Shown piece by piece: positions 12,106 through 24,375 of a stretch of DNA of 64,000 nt. The translations under genes and the position numbers were made by a program. Each line of letters opens with the position of its first letter. Position 1 is the first letter of the stretch. Source of the stretch: Rhytidiadelphus loreus (taxonomy: Eukaryota; Streptophyta; Bryopsida; Hypnales; Hylocomiaceae); the NCBI GenBank assembly GCA_947034895.1, contig OX344761.1:72663839-72727838 (forward strand), given 5' to 3'. The notes under the pieces were generated by a model. The model saw only the letters and a program-made list of their open reading frames with translations, had not been told where the DNA came from and searched no databases.

Positions 12106-13066
12106 GTAATGTGAATTCTTTATTGGCACATTTTGGGCAACCCAAGGACATGTGATAACAAAAAGTTTTTGTAATGATAACCTCTAAAAGACATGAGACT
12201 ATTTATTTTTGAAGTTGATTTTGAACTCAAATTTGAAATTTTTGAAATAATAATAAAAAGAAGCATAGGATATAAGTTGGTGGTGATATGAGTTGCTTAC
12301 ATCTTTACCATTGGAAATTACAATTCTCAATTTTTTGTCAAAAGCTATTAGCAATTTAGTTTTTTTTTCATCGAGTACTACCTTCCATTTTATAATTTCT
12401 TAAAGATGAATATGAAAGCTTTTTTGTTAAATATTTTTTCACATATTCTCAAGCCATTTTTCAACATATTAACTAAAATACACAAGTTATCAAGTATACT
12501 TCTTTTGTTTTCTAAAAATTTTAGAAGACAAAACTTCACCATTAGGAACCACTTAAAAAAACTATTTTTTGAAGTTTAGGCACATTGAACTTGCAATTGT
12601 TGGGGATTTTCATTCTAAAATTTTTGGACGATGTGTTTGAACAAGTTAATTAAAGGATTATATGGTTGGATTTGTTAAAGAAGAAATAAAGATGAAGATT
12701 TTAGCAATGCTTTGGGTACAAGGATCTCAAAGAAGCCATTTTCAGCCTTAAAATACAATAGACCTTTAGAGGATAATCTCTAAAGCCAAGATACGCTTTG
12801 GACAAAAATTCTTGAAAACTACTATTTTCCTTGTTGCTTTCTAGACACTAGCAAAAAAACTGGAAAATAGAAATTTTAGAAAGAAAAATTCGATTGTACA
12901 AAATTGTACTTGACTACTATGAGAATGTGTTGAAAATCTCAAAAACTTTGACCACTTAGATAGAAAAATTAAAACATTTGAAGCTAAAAGAATTGATTTT
13001 TACCATACTTTACAAGATCAACAAACATTAACTCTTCCTAGAGTAAAATTTTTGAACTCTTTATAA
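12106..13066. other. AT-rich intergenic, nothing recognised
   Basis: No frame longer than chance, no terminal repeats, no RNA gene seen. Confidence 0.5.
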
Positions 13067-13122
13067 TTTCTTTTACAATTGCATCCTACATCATGTTAGT
13101 AGGATGCAATTGTAAAAAGAAA
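13067..13122. repeat. Hairpin with 23-bp arms
   Basis: Left arm 13067-13089 and right arm 13099-13122 are reverse complements except for one extra base, with a 9-nt loop (ATCATGTTA). Both arms contain ACAATTGCATCCTAC or its complement. Confidence 0.75.
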
Positions 13123-13675
13123 TTTACACATTTTACTTGAATTAGCCTGGCTTATCTAAAAAATTTCATGCAATATAATTTTTGGATCTAGGTAACTAAT
13201 TTGTAAAAGAATTATATTCACACAAAAGAAGTATATGTCCTCACTTTGTATCAAAATGTGGATACATCCATCCAAAACTAACTTCATAGAACCAACCCAA
13301 TTTATCAATTGCCCATTCAATGAACTATGGTCCTTCAAGGGTAAAATTCCCAAATGCGGCAAGTGCTTAAAGCAACAATTGATTAGATGTCCTCATTACA
13401 TACATCTTTTAAATCAAAATGTACAAATTGTTAAAGAATTTTTTTGGAACATCTACCAAATGGTTATCAATCCCTTATAATTTTTCTATGATTTTCTAAT
13501 GGTTATCGATCCCTCATAATTTTTCTACGATTTTCTAATGATGCACACTTTGATTTGTTGGAATCTCCTTTCATTTGTCAATTGGAATATTGAAAAAATT
13601 CATTAATGTAATAATAGGAACTATGCACAAGAAAAAACAGTGGTGGAATTAGGTGTCTCTACCTTAAATGGTTAA

Positions 13676-13815
13676 CTTTGAAAGGCCAAAAAAAGACTCG
13701 TGGATGACTTTCAAGATTATTGATAATATAGAAATAAAAAATGCACCTACTAATCTGTAAATCGATTATTTTTTTGGCAAAGTACCTTGATGATAGGTCT
13801 TTTGTCCTTTCATGG
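13676..13815. mobile_element. TTAA-flanked 140-bp element (P3)
   Basis: TTAA at 13672-13675 and 13816-13819. Left end CTTTGAAAGGCCAAAA, right end reverse-complemented CCATGAAAGGACAAAA: inverted repeats with few mismatches. The right TTAA is the exact site into which the next MITE inserted. Confidence 0.7.
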
Positions 13816-13819
13816 TTAA

Positions 13820-14076
13820 GAGCATCCCCACTAGGGAGTTTTGTATCCCTAAACTCGGGACCTCAATCCAATCAACCTTGACTTTATAGGGATGAGACGT
13901 CACGTGTTCTCTGTATGAGCTTGAATATAGAGAATTGGGCCCAACTTTTACTGAGTTCTCTACAAATTTGGGGTAGAGATCTTGTTTCGAGATTGGTGCG
14001 TGCAAGCTTATGTATCCCCATCTGAGGTCCTCTCCCTAAATTTTTAGGGATACAGAACAGATTGGTGGGGATGCTC
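13820..14076. mobile_element. PIF/Harbinger-type MITE, 257 bp
   Basis: Termini GAGCATCCCCAC and GTGGGGATGCTC, with a further inverted match at TGTATCCCTAAA. Flanked by TAA at 13817-13819 and 14077-14079. TSD and terminus style fit PIF/Harbinger (Tourist-like). No coding sequence. Confidence 0.8.
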
Positions 14077-14079
14077 TAA

Positions 14080-16770
14080 GGATTAGATTAATGCACACAA
14101 ACCATTTAGAGGTAAGAAAGATCGTTTCTGTTACCAAATCCTAAAATCTCTGATAGCACGTGATTCTGGTAAGACTCCGTTACCGACGTGCGTACAGACT
14201 TACAGACACAGCCCCAACCGCGTCAAGTCTTCAACACCTCACGTCTCAGCACCCTCGCTGCGCTCACTGTCTGTATCCGCGCTTGCCCGCGCTCTCGCTG
14301 CCGAGTAGTAACGCGCGCTTCCTGGAATCAGGTTTTTTCCCAATTTGCTGGCGCCGTCATTTGGATCCACAACCGTCATTTGAACGAGATTTGTCGGCCC
14401 CAATTCAACCAATCCTCACTCTGTCACCTGGCCTTCGCTTCCTTGCAATTCACCCGGCTTTGGGTTTCAGGGTTTTGGATTTTTTTTTTTCGGAATCTGG
14501 TAATATCGTTGGAAGGGTATTCGCGACAATGTGCTGGAACATTCCTCTGTCTCGTTCGCGATGTAATTTCTTTCACTACTTCTCGGCTGAAATTGCTTCT
14601 CGCTCAACGAATGCAGTTCTCGATACCGATTTCCGTCGATACCCATTCCGATTTTCGTTTTGGATTTCCGATTAAATTACGGATTATGGTGACGACTTTG
14701 GACTGCAAGTGCGCACCCGAAACCCAAAAGTATGGCTCTCCAACAGGGGGTCGTTATCAACCAGTGTCGGTCACACACCTTCTTCAGGCGATCCAGCAGA
14801 CACGCCGCAGACAACAATTAACACTCGCAAACAATCCATTCTTGCAGACAAAAGATCCCTGCAGACAACATCCACCCTCCCGACCTCCACCGACATGGCT
14901 CCCGACACGGACATCCTCGTACCCTTCATGCAATGGACTGTCGAAGCCAACCTCCGAAGTGTTATAAATCTCAGGAGAGAGGTCACGAGAATTCATCATT
15001 CAAGCTTGAAACACTTCCTACGTTTGCATCTCTGGGCTCCAATTCTCGAAATAGACATTCTTTCCTTGGATTGCTCTTCAAGTGTTGGATTCATTCTTCC
15101 TCGCCCACATATATCGAGCTGGTATCAGAACTCTCCAACGAGTGAGCAAGAAGATGGCTGTGAATGACAGAGCTGGAGTTTATGGTGGCCTGTGCACGTT
15201 TGGAGTCGCAGAAAATATCGAAGGCGATGGTGGAAAGACGTTGTGGGATCCCAAGGGCCCCGTGATTGCAAGGCCGCCTCCACGTCCCTCAAAGTAGACA
15301 GGACATGCAACGTCCCACCCCCTGGCTAAGGGGAACACTCTTTGTCTGCGTCAATGTGGCCCAATTCCTCGAACTCCCTCAGCGGACTCGTCCTCCATGT
15401 CCCTGGGAGCCAGGGCGTCGCTTCTCTCCACCATTCTAGCTCTCAGTGCGTTGGTCTTCCGAGGATGAGCATTTCAATTTTCTCTTCAAAGGCATTGTTG
15501 GCATGTCGTTTGTCAATGCTTCAGATTGCAAGGGATGTCAAGATTACAATACAAGGTTACTTGCGGCAGGGTTTCTTTCCTGTGGAGGAACTGCAACACC
15601 AAAAAAGATAGCATAGTGACTGCTCCTGCTCCCTTGGCTACCTTAGTAGAGCTGCCTCGGCGGACTCTTTAGGAGTCTTTATGCCTGGCTTGCTGGTCTT
15701 TCGGTGAGAGTTACTGTGAGTTTTTGTAGGATAGCGTTTCGAGCCGCATATTCTTGCTGGTGACAGCTATGGAGTCCAGGGTTGAAATTAGTTTGACTCA
15801 TGAGATTCAGTTTCCAGTTCATTCGACTGGTATTTGAAAACCATTCTTTTTTGCTTGATTCAGCAAAGCACTTGTTATCCCATTCGTGTGCTAGCCACTC
15901 CATTTTCAACAACGCTTCATGGTGTCGGTTTCCTCACTTTGAGTATTGAAAATCCTATGATCCAGTTGTGTTTTTGCCCTTGTAACTTGGGAAAGTTTTT
16001 CCTAAACCCGTCTTGCTTGTGATTGATCTTGGTGTTCTGAAGCTTGTTGATTTAAATGTATCACAAAACTCTGTTCCGTGTGGTTGTGTTGAAGACATAT
16101 CAGGAGTTCGTAGCTAGTGAAGGTCCTTTTGAATGACTGTTTGTGTTGCAACTATCCATTCAAAATTGGGTGATGAAAGCTTCTAAAATCTTTGTGATCA
16201 ATGATGTAGGACACACCTATTCTTTGTTAGCTTGAAGATATGTAAATTCCCAATTTTATATAATCTTTAGGTGGCAAGCACCTATTTGAGAAGAGTTTAT
16301 AGTCTATACAGTCTATATGTAAGTCATAATGGGTCCCCTCCTCATTTCTAACTTAATGATACTTTGATTCTTGATTTCTACTAGAAGTATGAGCAAATAC
16401 AAGCGTGAACAAACTTGGGTAGGATGGAAGCTTTTGATACTTTAAGTGATTGACATGAGCTATAGAGTACTTTTTACTTTACTTTGTTATCTTTGATTTT
16501 GTAATAATAGCTATTAAAGATGGCAAAAAGCTATGTACAAAAGATTGGTATGCATTACAAAATATACAATATATAGATATTCACCTTCAAAAATAGTGAT
16601 GATGGCTCCTCTCAACGATTGGAAATAATGTCGTCAAGAATAAGAAATCAACCACTTCATTTCAAAATAAATGACCTCCAAATATGGTAGCTTTCACTTT
16701 GAGAGGCAATAAATGGCATAGCTTGACCCTTCCCTCGCACTACCTACCTCTATTGTCTTAATACCATTTT
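14080..16770 (+). repeat. Array unit 1, block U plus flank F
   Basis: First of five homologous blocks. U (to about 16060) is GC-richer than its surroundings; it starts 'aaggattaga..acacaaaccattt', then 'ctctgatagcac' and 'gcgtcaagtcttcaac', runs through the 47-codon ORF, and ends near 'gcttgttgatttaaatgt'. F (about 16060-16770) matches the flanks of units 3 and 5 ('gagcaaatacaagcgtgaac', 'ggatggaagcttttga'). The frames before the small ORF differ between copies. Confidence 0.8.
15154..15297 (+). CDS. Conserved 47-codon ORF of unknown function, unit 1
   Basis: Reads MAVNDRAGVYGGL to ARPPPRPSK-stop. I do not recognise the family. The same ORF, same length and without stops or indels, occurs in all five U blocks. 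This copy has GGKTLWDPKGP where units 3-5 have GGGTWWDPKGT. The frame is open a few codons upstream (VSKK), so it may be part of a longer spliced exon; AAA|GTAGAC at the stop could be a weak donor. No signal peptide or membrane segment. Confidence 0.4.
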   Translation: MAVNDRAGVYGGLCTFGVAENIEGDGGKTLWDPKGPVIARPPPRPSK

Positions 16771-18370
16771 ATCAACAAAATTCAATAAATCTATAATCAA
16801 TGAAATAGTAGTATCTTATTTATAGGGTGCATAGATCATATGCAAACACTACTAGGAAAATTGTGACCAAAGCAACACAAAATCAACAATTTTCTATTGT
16901 TTGGGGCACTAGCAATCACAACTTGACCAATTTTACATAATTCTATAACAACACCAATAGATTTCTGTTGTTTCAAGTACTTCCAATTTTTTTTAACCAA
17001 ATCAACATAAATTCAAAAGGTTTTATAAAAAACATTTGTGCACATGTGAATTCAACCATGGTGTGTTGGGTGAATAATGTAGTTTGGAAGGTCTTGGGAT
17101 CATACCCTAGTGCTAGCACTTACATTGAATGACATGGTAATTGGCTCTACTAATGTAGCAATTAAAAAAAATCATATTGTCATAATCAACAAATCCAAAA
17201 CAATAGATTTTAGTGTAATTTTGATGAAAATAACAATTATTAGTTGTTTTGATTACAAATTTTTGTAGTAGTGAAATAGTTAGATCTACTCTTGGATCTA
17301 CTAATACAATACCCTAGTATTTTCAATAAAAATTGAAACAAAAAATTGAAAATTCCTCTAAAATCAAAATTAAATTGAATGTGTGCAATTTTCACAAAAA
17401 AAAATTATCTTTAGATTCAAAGTGTTGAATTCTTATTATTGTGATTTTCTTACTAAGAATCTAAATAAATTACATATTTGGTCAAGTTAAATCTAACGAG
17501 TCATTTTTTCTAATTATTTTTCTAATAAATGTTATTTGTTTAAGGCCAAACATGCTTACATCCCTTCAACTATAGATTATTTTAAAGAAAAATTTATAAG
17601 AATCTTTATCATACAAATGTAAAAAAATTAACATAAGTATTTGCAAACAATTGGATGGATGAAAAGACCAAGATTGTGCCCTTGGCATGTATTTGCATCC
17701 TTTGTTCAAAATTTGAATGTTTAGTCTTTAAAAGGGTATTTTGAAAAGTACAATAAAAACATTATTTAAACAAGATTTATATTAACACCATAATCAATAT
17801 TATAAATATACATTGTTTTGTCATACAATTTCTTGTCACATTGAGAAATTTGCACGACTATGTCATATGTTATTCTATCTACATATGATTAGATAATTTC
17901 CTCCTAACATTGTGCAAACTGATGTACATTGATAGCGTGAGAGATGGATTGCAACTATGACTACAAAGAAGTTTTTGTGGATAGGAAGATTAGTAAAAGT
18001 GGGTTTATGAATCTACTATGTGATCACCACATTTCAAATCAAAAAGTTGAATCAAAATTTATCAACACTTCTTTTGTAATCAATTTCAAAAGATAACAAG
18101 ATGGAGTGTGAAGTTGTTAAAAGAGAAGGTCCTACTCCATTGCAGCAATGATCACTCAACCTTACAAGATACTAAACTCTAGGAAGAAAGAGCAACAAAT
18201 CCCCACTAGATGCCAATCTACAATTTCATGATGAATTCCACTACAATCAATTGGCAATAAAGACATGGAGGAGACAAATGGTGACTGCTTTGTCCTATTC
18301 TTCTTGTTCTAGTTTGCTACTTGTAATGGCATGTGGTGGCGACAAGAGGCTAATAGTAGAAATATTTGTG
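16771..18370 (-). repeat. Array unit 1: P2-type element and T-distal block
   Basis: 16.77-17.74 kb is an inverted copy of the P2 elements at 27.3 and 41.6 kb, interrupted by a CACTA MITE; its terminus near 17737 reads GTCTTTAAAAGGG. 17.76-18.37 kb matches, inverted, 25.2-25.9, 34.96-35.6 and 41.0-41.4 kb ('caattggcaataaagacatgg'-type sequence). No gene. Confidence 0.6.
16847..17273. mobile_element. CACTA-type MITE, 427 bp
   Basis: Left end CACTACTAGGAAAATTGTGA; right end, reverse-complemented, CACTACTACAAAAATTTGTA. 3-bp target duplication AAA at 16844-16846 and 17274-17276. Joining the flanks restores 'atagatcatatgcaaatag', which matches uninterrupted paralogues near 42040. Confidence 0.82.
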
Positions 18371-18659
18371 CCTAACTCTACTAGGGGAGAAAGATTGTAG
18401 TGTTACTTGACACCTGCTTTAGAGTTGTTTGCGTGTTTGATTCTGTTATCAAGGCAAACTGCCATAGTGAAGAACCGGAGTAGAGATGTTTTGATGTGTG
18501 TATCTTTTTTTGGATTTTTTGCATACACTTATACAATACATTATTTAATTCAATTCCACTACATCAAACATAAAGAAAGGTCAATTTCTTGTCGTACAAG
18601 TAATACTTACGATGAATGAGAAGATTTTTTAGTGGAACTTTGACCTAAAGCACTTTGTT

Positions 18660-19530
18660 CACCACTAAATATATGGATGCCGGAGCTTTTAGGGATTAAG
18701 GTACGTAGCTGCTCAAGTTGCATTAGTATTGCCCTTCTCTAAGGAAGAGGTATATACACCCATCATCAACATTGTCCAAAACACAACACCTACATTTGGA
18801 CCAAAAAAAGGTCACTTCCCTAAGATATTGACTCCATAAGATGTGTACAATCTAAACACGAAAGTGAATGAGAAACTACTACTCGTTTAGGGGTACAACT
18901 AGAGACAACACTTTGAAAATTCATAACTTATCCGTATGCTGTCCAAATAATCCATGCTCAAAAATTGCGTTGGAATCCTATTTTAATTACCAATAAGATT
19001 TGATTAATAATAGCAACTACATTTAGTTGGAATTAGTGACACTTACAAGTGCGCATACCTTCAACTCATATTCAGTGGTCTCTTTATTATAGAGATGTGT
19101 CCCAGATCATAACGTTGAGCTATTGAATTGATTTTGTTACTGGAAAGCAATGTTGCCAGAATGCTTACAATCATAGTGCTTTGAAGATCGACGTCATCAA
19201 CATTCCTGGCACCAGGAGGGATGCTGTCTGAGTGGCCTTCACTGTGGGAAGTCCAACTTGCACAATTCAAGATTTAGCTCCCATTTGGAAGGCACCAATT
19301 GAAACGTCCTCACCACCTGACTTGCAACTCCATTTCCCCAATCGTGCAAGAACACGGCAGATGGCCCTCAGTGAGAACGTTGCCACTGATGGCACTAACA
19401 AAAGTCTTCAAAGCTGCTGCTTGCTCCAGTTTCAAATCTTATTCTCAATTGCAAGACAATTGTGAGGTGGGGTTCTGTGCAGACTTTTCCTGAAGAAGAA
19501 CTGAGAGACGAACGAGGCAAACGACAGCCG
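18660..19530 (-). repeat. Block T, unit 1
   Basis: Inverted copy of 33585-34430 and 24376-25200. Includes a GC-richer exon-like stretch (about 19200-19470) with 'ggaacgttctcact'-class sequence on the reverse strand, then AT-rich sequence. Frames on both strands are short and not identical between copies. Looks like a fragment of a gene carried by the repeat; family not recognised. Confidence 0.7.
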
Positions 19531-21520
19531 AAACAGGAAATGGGCGATTGCAACTAGTTGCAAATGACATTTGACTTCATAAGGACCAAAGGATTTTTTC
19601 TCCGGAAGATGTATTGATATACAAAATGAAATTCTGAGGGCTGGCCGGTAATTGTGCATTGTATAATGTTTTTGCAGCATGAAATATCTGGTATTGTTGT
19701 TATATGTGGTAGTAGCAATGCAAGGTACTCACTCCCAAAGGAAGTAGATGTCATGATTCTTGATCATCCAAATAAGGCCATTTTTGCAAAATCCAACCAG
19801 ACCATACAATGGAGATAATTAAGGTAGGAACACTAAAAAGCCTCGTTCTTTCTATTGTGCATAGTTTCCATTATTTAGAAGATTGATCAACATAAATATG
19901 TACTCTAATTGGCAAATGAATAGGAATTTCAATGCATCAAAGAATGCATCATTTGGATTGTGTATACAAAAGGTACGAGGGATCCAAATTTTTAGGTAGA
20001 TGTTTTAAAATCAGTTCTTCACCAATAGGTACATAAATATTGATGCATGAGATGTATAGAATGAGTCCTAACATCTATTCAAGTGGAACTATTAAGGCCC
20101 AAGTGCATTTGGGTGTCCCTAGCTAGTTCCTGTAGACACTTCCAATTAAGCTAAGTTTTAAATTTCAGTCCATTCCAAGCTATCATGACTAAAATATAAC
20201 ACTCATCAATGCAACAAGGTAAAAATTGAATTGAAAATTGGACATAAAAACTGGACACAACCTTCTCAATTCAATTTATCTAAATTTGTCCAAAACAAGT
20301 GGGATTTGAATTCAAATCTAGATGAAGTCCTAGTTGAGAACTTGTTCAAATTCTTTATTGGTAACGTACTATTTTGTGCCTTCAAAATTGTTTAAAATTA
20401 TGGAATGAAAGGCATAGGTAAAAATTGAATTGAAAACTGGACATAAAAACTAGACTCAACCTTCTCAATCCAATTTATTGTATGAAGTGTTCTGCCTAGC
20501 CACTAATTTTTAAAGAAGAGAAGAAGAACGTGCAATCGATAGCTGAAAGAGGACATGGGCAATTGCTACTACTACTATAGTTGCAAAAGACTTTTGATTT
20601 GATAAAAAAACAAAGTCTGTATTTTTTTTCTCAAGAAGATGTTTTGATATACAAAATGAAATTCTGAAGTATTATGTATAATGCATATTAATGTTTTTGC
20701 AACATGAAATATTGGGTATTGTTGTTGTATGTGGTACTCGATGTGGTAGTAATACAACATACTTCCTTTGTCCCAAATGATTTGGATGTCATGATTCTTG
20801 ATCAAGTGAACCAAATAAGGTTGATTTTGCAAAATCCAACCATAGTATTCCATACCATACAGTGGAAATAAAGTAGGAACACTAAAAAGCATCACTCTTT
20901 CTACAGAGCACAACTTTCATTAGTAGATTGATCAAAATAAATATATACTCTAATTGGCAAATGAATAGGAGACTTTAGTGTATCAAAGAATGCATTATTT
21001 GGATACTGTAGACAAAAGCTATGAGTGATCAAAAATTTATAGTAGGTGTTCTAGAATCATTTCGGCAACAATAGATACATATTGATGTAGGATATGTGTA
21101 CAAATGAGTTATAACATCTAGTATTCAAGTAGTGCTTTTAGGCCCTTGCTGCATTTGGGTGTCCCTAGCTTCCTTAGACACTTCCAAATAATTTAGATTT
21201 TAAATTTTAGCCCATTCCAAGCTATCTTGACAAAGATAGAACACTCATTGATGCAATATTTGTGAAAATTGGTGTGAAAATTGGACACAAATGTTACTAG
21301 ACACATCCCTGTTGAACTATTATATCAAAACTTGTTTTGGGCAAGAAATGTATTGATATATTGTAATTCAAATCTAGATCAAGTCCTTGTTGAGAATTTG
21401 ATTGAGAATGTTTTATTTTGTGCCCTCCAAAATTGTTAAATATTATGGACAATGGGCATAAGTTGTTAGAGCAAAATATATGTATCAAAGTATCAATAGG
21501 TGATTCAATGTGCATCACGT
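19531..21520 (-). repeat. Block D, tandemly duplicated in unit 1
   Basis: 19531-20480 is a very close inverted copy of 32660-33584: the 66-codon frames at 19554-19754 (-) and 33367-33567 (+) translate identically. 20481-21520 is a second, diverged tandem copy. Both copies end with the word 'aattgaattgaaaa(t/c)tgga'. The inverted partner has only one copy. Confidence 0.75.
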
Positions 21521-21913
21521 GTAATTGAATTCAAGGTGTAAACTCTACACGTTGTGTAAAATGCACAAAGATTCTCATAATCTATTAATTGAAGAGTTAT
21601 CATGGTTTTCAACAAAAAATACTTGAAAATGCAAGTGACAATCTTTTTTTTTTTCTTTTTTTTATCAAATACAAGAGAATCCATTAGTTCAAACAACACT
21701 AAATTGCAAGGGTCCTAGTTTGTAAGCACATTGTAAATTTTTAATGTGAATTTGGGTTTGTAAACTTCAACCTTGGAACATCCACACCTACAATTAAGTT
21801 AATTTGTCCAAAATGATCCAATTTTGAACCAATAAATGCATTTCACATTTCTATTTTACTCTTGAAAGGCATCCATCACCTACTTTTTGGCCTTGGTGTC
21901 CATCCACAATTAA

Positions 21914-22206
21914 CCCTAGAAGGATGCCGTGCACGTGAAGTGTTTGATAGATGAGAGGGAATCCTTCTATGTAAGACAAAAGTATAGATATTCATCATTA
22001 AAATTTTGTGTGAAAAGGAGAGGTTTTGCAAAGTAGTTTAACCTCAAGTGAGTGCTCTTGAGTTTTTTTAAACAAATGATTCACACAATACCAAAAAGGC
22101 TGATTTCCACGGTGACCAACCCGTCCTTCTGGAGTTTTTTTAAACAAATGATTCACACTATACCAAAAAGGCTAATTTCCACGGTGACCAACCCGTCCTT
22201 CTGCGG
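21914..22206 (+). mobile_element. TTAA-flanked element, R family copy 2
   Basis: TTAA at 21910-21913 and 22207-22210; ends CCCTAGAAGGATG and CGTCCTTCTGCGG. Abuts the start of block U of unit 2. Contains a 72-bp internal tandem duplication. Confidence 0.7.
22061..22204 (+). repeat. 72-bp tandem duplication inside R copy 2
   Basis: Two copies of the run from 'agtttttttaaacaaatgat' to 'aacccgtccttctg', differing at two or three positions. Other R copies have one, so the duplication is private to this copy and fairly recent. Confidence 0.85.
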
Positions 22207-22322
22207 TTAAAAAGATTGAGGTACGGCACACAACCATTTGGATGTCAAAAAATCCGATTCAGTTATCAAACCCTAAACTTCTGGGATATCGCAACCACGC
22301 AATTCTGATAACACTCTGTTAA

Positions 22323-22544
22323 CCCTTCGACGTCGACACGGATGCCAAACGTTCGATGGATGACAAGGAATCTTTGAGTGTAGGACGAAAGTGCAACTAT
22401 TCATCCTTGGAATTGGGTTTGGAAAGGGAAGATCTCCTACAGTACTTTGACTTCCAATAGGTGCTTTTCTTATTTCTTTGACCAATGATTCACACGGTAA
22501 TACAAAAGGATGATTTTGAGCATCACCCCTTCGACGTTCAAGGG
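22323..22544 (+). mobile_element. TTAA-flanked element, R family copy 3 (filled site)
   Basis: Inserted in block U. Filled site: CTCTG-TTAA-CCCTTCGACGTC ... GACGTTCAAGGG-TTAA-ACACGTGC. Sister units 3 and 4 show the empty site with a single TTAA (ctctgTTAAaaacgtgcc in unit 4). This directly shows TTAA duplication and ends CCCTT...AAGGG. Confidence 0.88.
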
Positions 22545-23465
22545 TTAAACACGTGCTACAGACATATAGACAGAGCCACATCCGCGTCAAGTCTTCAACG
22601 CCTCAGGTCTCACCACCCCGCTGCGCTCGCTACCGCCGCGTCTCGCTGCCGAGTAACTACGGAACAACGGGCGAGCTTCCCGAAACCGCGACACTTCCCG
22701 AAATCGTACGTTTCCCCAAATAGTTGGCGCCGTCATTTGGATCAACAGCCAGCAGTGGAGGCATCGCAGCTAGCTAGATAACGAGATTTGTCGGCCTCAA
22801 TTCCAGCAATCCTCATTCCGAGAGCTCGCCTTAGCTTCCTGGCAATTCATCTGGTATTCTGCTAGCAAGGGATTCGCGACAATCTTCTGGAATATTCCTC
22901 TGTGATGTAATTTCTTTCACTACTTGTCAGCTGAAATTGCTTCTCGCTCAACGAATGCAGCTCTCGATACCGATTTCCATGTAAGTTACGGATTAGGGTG
23001 ACGAATTTGGAGTGCAAGTGCGCACCCGAAGCCCAAAAGTATGGCTCTCCAACAGGGGGTCGCTATCAACCACTGTCGGTCACACACCTTCTTCAGGCGA
23101 TCCAGCAGACACGCCGCAGACAACAATTAACACTCGCAAACAATCCATTCTTGCAGACAAAAGATCCCTGCAGACAACATCCACCCTCCCGACCTCCACC
23201 GACATGGCTCCCGACACGGACATCCTCGTACCCTTCATGCAATGGACTGTCGAAGCCAACCTCCGAAGTGTTATAAATCTCAGGAGAGAGGTCACGAGAA
23301 TTCATCATTCAGGCTCGGAACACTTCCTACGTTTGCATCTCTGGGCTCCAATTCTCGAAATAGACATTCTTTCCTTGGATTGCTCTTCAAGTGTTGGCAT
23401 TCGACATCAATTCTTCAACGCTGCTTCGAGGTGGTGTCAGAACTCTCCAACGAGTGAGCAAGAAG

Positions 23466-23609
23466 ATGGCTGTGAATGACAGAGCTGGAGTTTATGGTGG
23501 CCTGTGCACGTTTGGAGTCGCAGAAAATATCGAAGGCGATGGTGGAAAGACGTTGTGGGATCCCAAGGGCCCCGTGATTGCAAGGCCATCTCCGCGTCCC
23601 TCAAAGTAG
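23466..23609 (+). CDS. Conserved 47-codon ORF, unit 2
   Basis: Identical to the unit 1 translation except one Pro-to-Ser change near the end (ARPSPRPSK). Same start context and length. Function unknown. Confidence 0.4.
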   Translation: MAVNDRAGVYGGLCTFGVAENIEGDGGKTLWDPKGPVIARPSPRPSK

Positions 23610-24375
23610 ACAGGCCATGCAACGTCCCACCCCCTGGCTAAGGGGAGCAATCTCTGTCTGCTTCAATGTGGGCCAATTCCTCGAACTCCCTCCACAGACT
23701 CTTCTTTCTCGTCCCTGGGAGCCAAGGCGTCGCTTCTCTCCACCATTCTAGCTCTCAGTGCGTTGGTCTTCCGAGGCTGAGCACTTCAATTATCTCTTCC
23801 AAGGCATTGTTGGCATGTCGTTAATTTGTCAATGGTACCGATTTCAAGGGATGTCAAGATTACAAGGTTACTTGCGGCAGGGTTTCTTTCCTGTGGAGGA
23901 ACTCCAACACCAAAACAGATAGCATAGTGACTGCTCTTGCTACCTTAGTTAGTAGAACTACCTCAACGGATTCTTTACGCCTGGCTTGCTGGTCTCTCGG
24001 TGAGAGTTACTGTGAGTTTTTGTAGGATGGCGTTTCGAGCCACATATTCTTGCTGGTGACAGCTATGGAGTCCAGGGTTGAAATTCTTTTGACTCATGCG
24101 ATTCAGTTTCCAGTTCATTCGACTGGTATTTTAGTAGCCTCATGATTTGAAAACCATTCTTTTTTGCTTGATTGAGCAAAGCATTTGTTATCACATTGGC
24201 GGGCTAGCCAATCCATTTTCAATAAACCCTTCACGGTGTCAATTTCCCCACTTTGAGTATTGAAAATCCTATAATCCAGCTCTATTTTCGCCCTTGTAAC
24301 TTGGGAAAGTTTTTTTCTGATCCCGTCATGTTTGTGATTGACCTTGTTCTGAAGCTTGTTGATTTAAATGTTTCA

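Larger units (their letters stand above)
22211..24375 (+). repeat. Array unit 2, block U (interrupted)
   Basis: Homologous to 14080-16060, interrupted at 22319 by R copy 3. Ends abruptly after 'gttgatttaaatgtttcata', where block T of the opposite-facing unit begins. Flank F is missing: this is the inversion junction. Confidence 0.8.

Noticed and set aside
14188..14967. 259-codon frame at the start of unit 1
   Set aside because: Not preserved in the other four U blocks, overlaps another long frame, and its composition is Gln/Pro/Arg-rich without domain signal. Judged a chance frame in GC-rich repeat.
14080..24375. U1 and U2 as the two LTRs of one 10-kb retrotransposon
   Set aside because: No primer site, polypurine tract or pol sequence lies between them, and three more copies in the opposite orientation follow a similar spacing.
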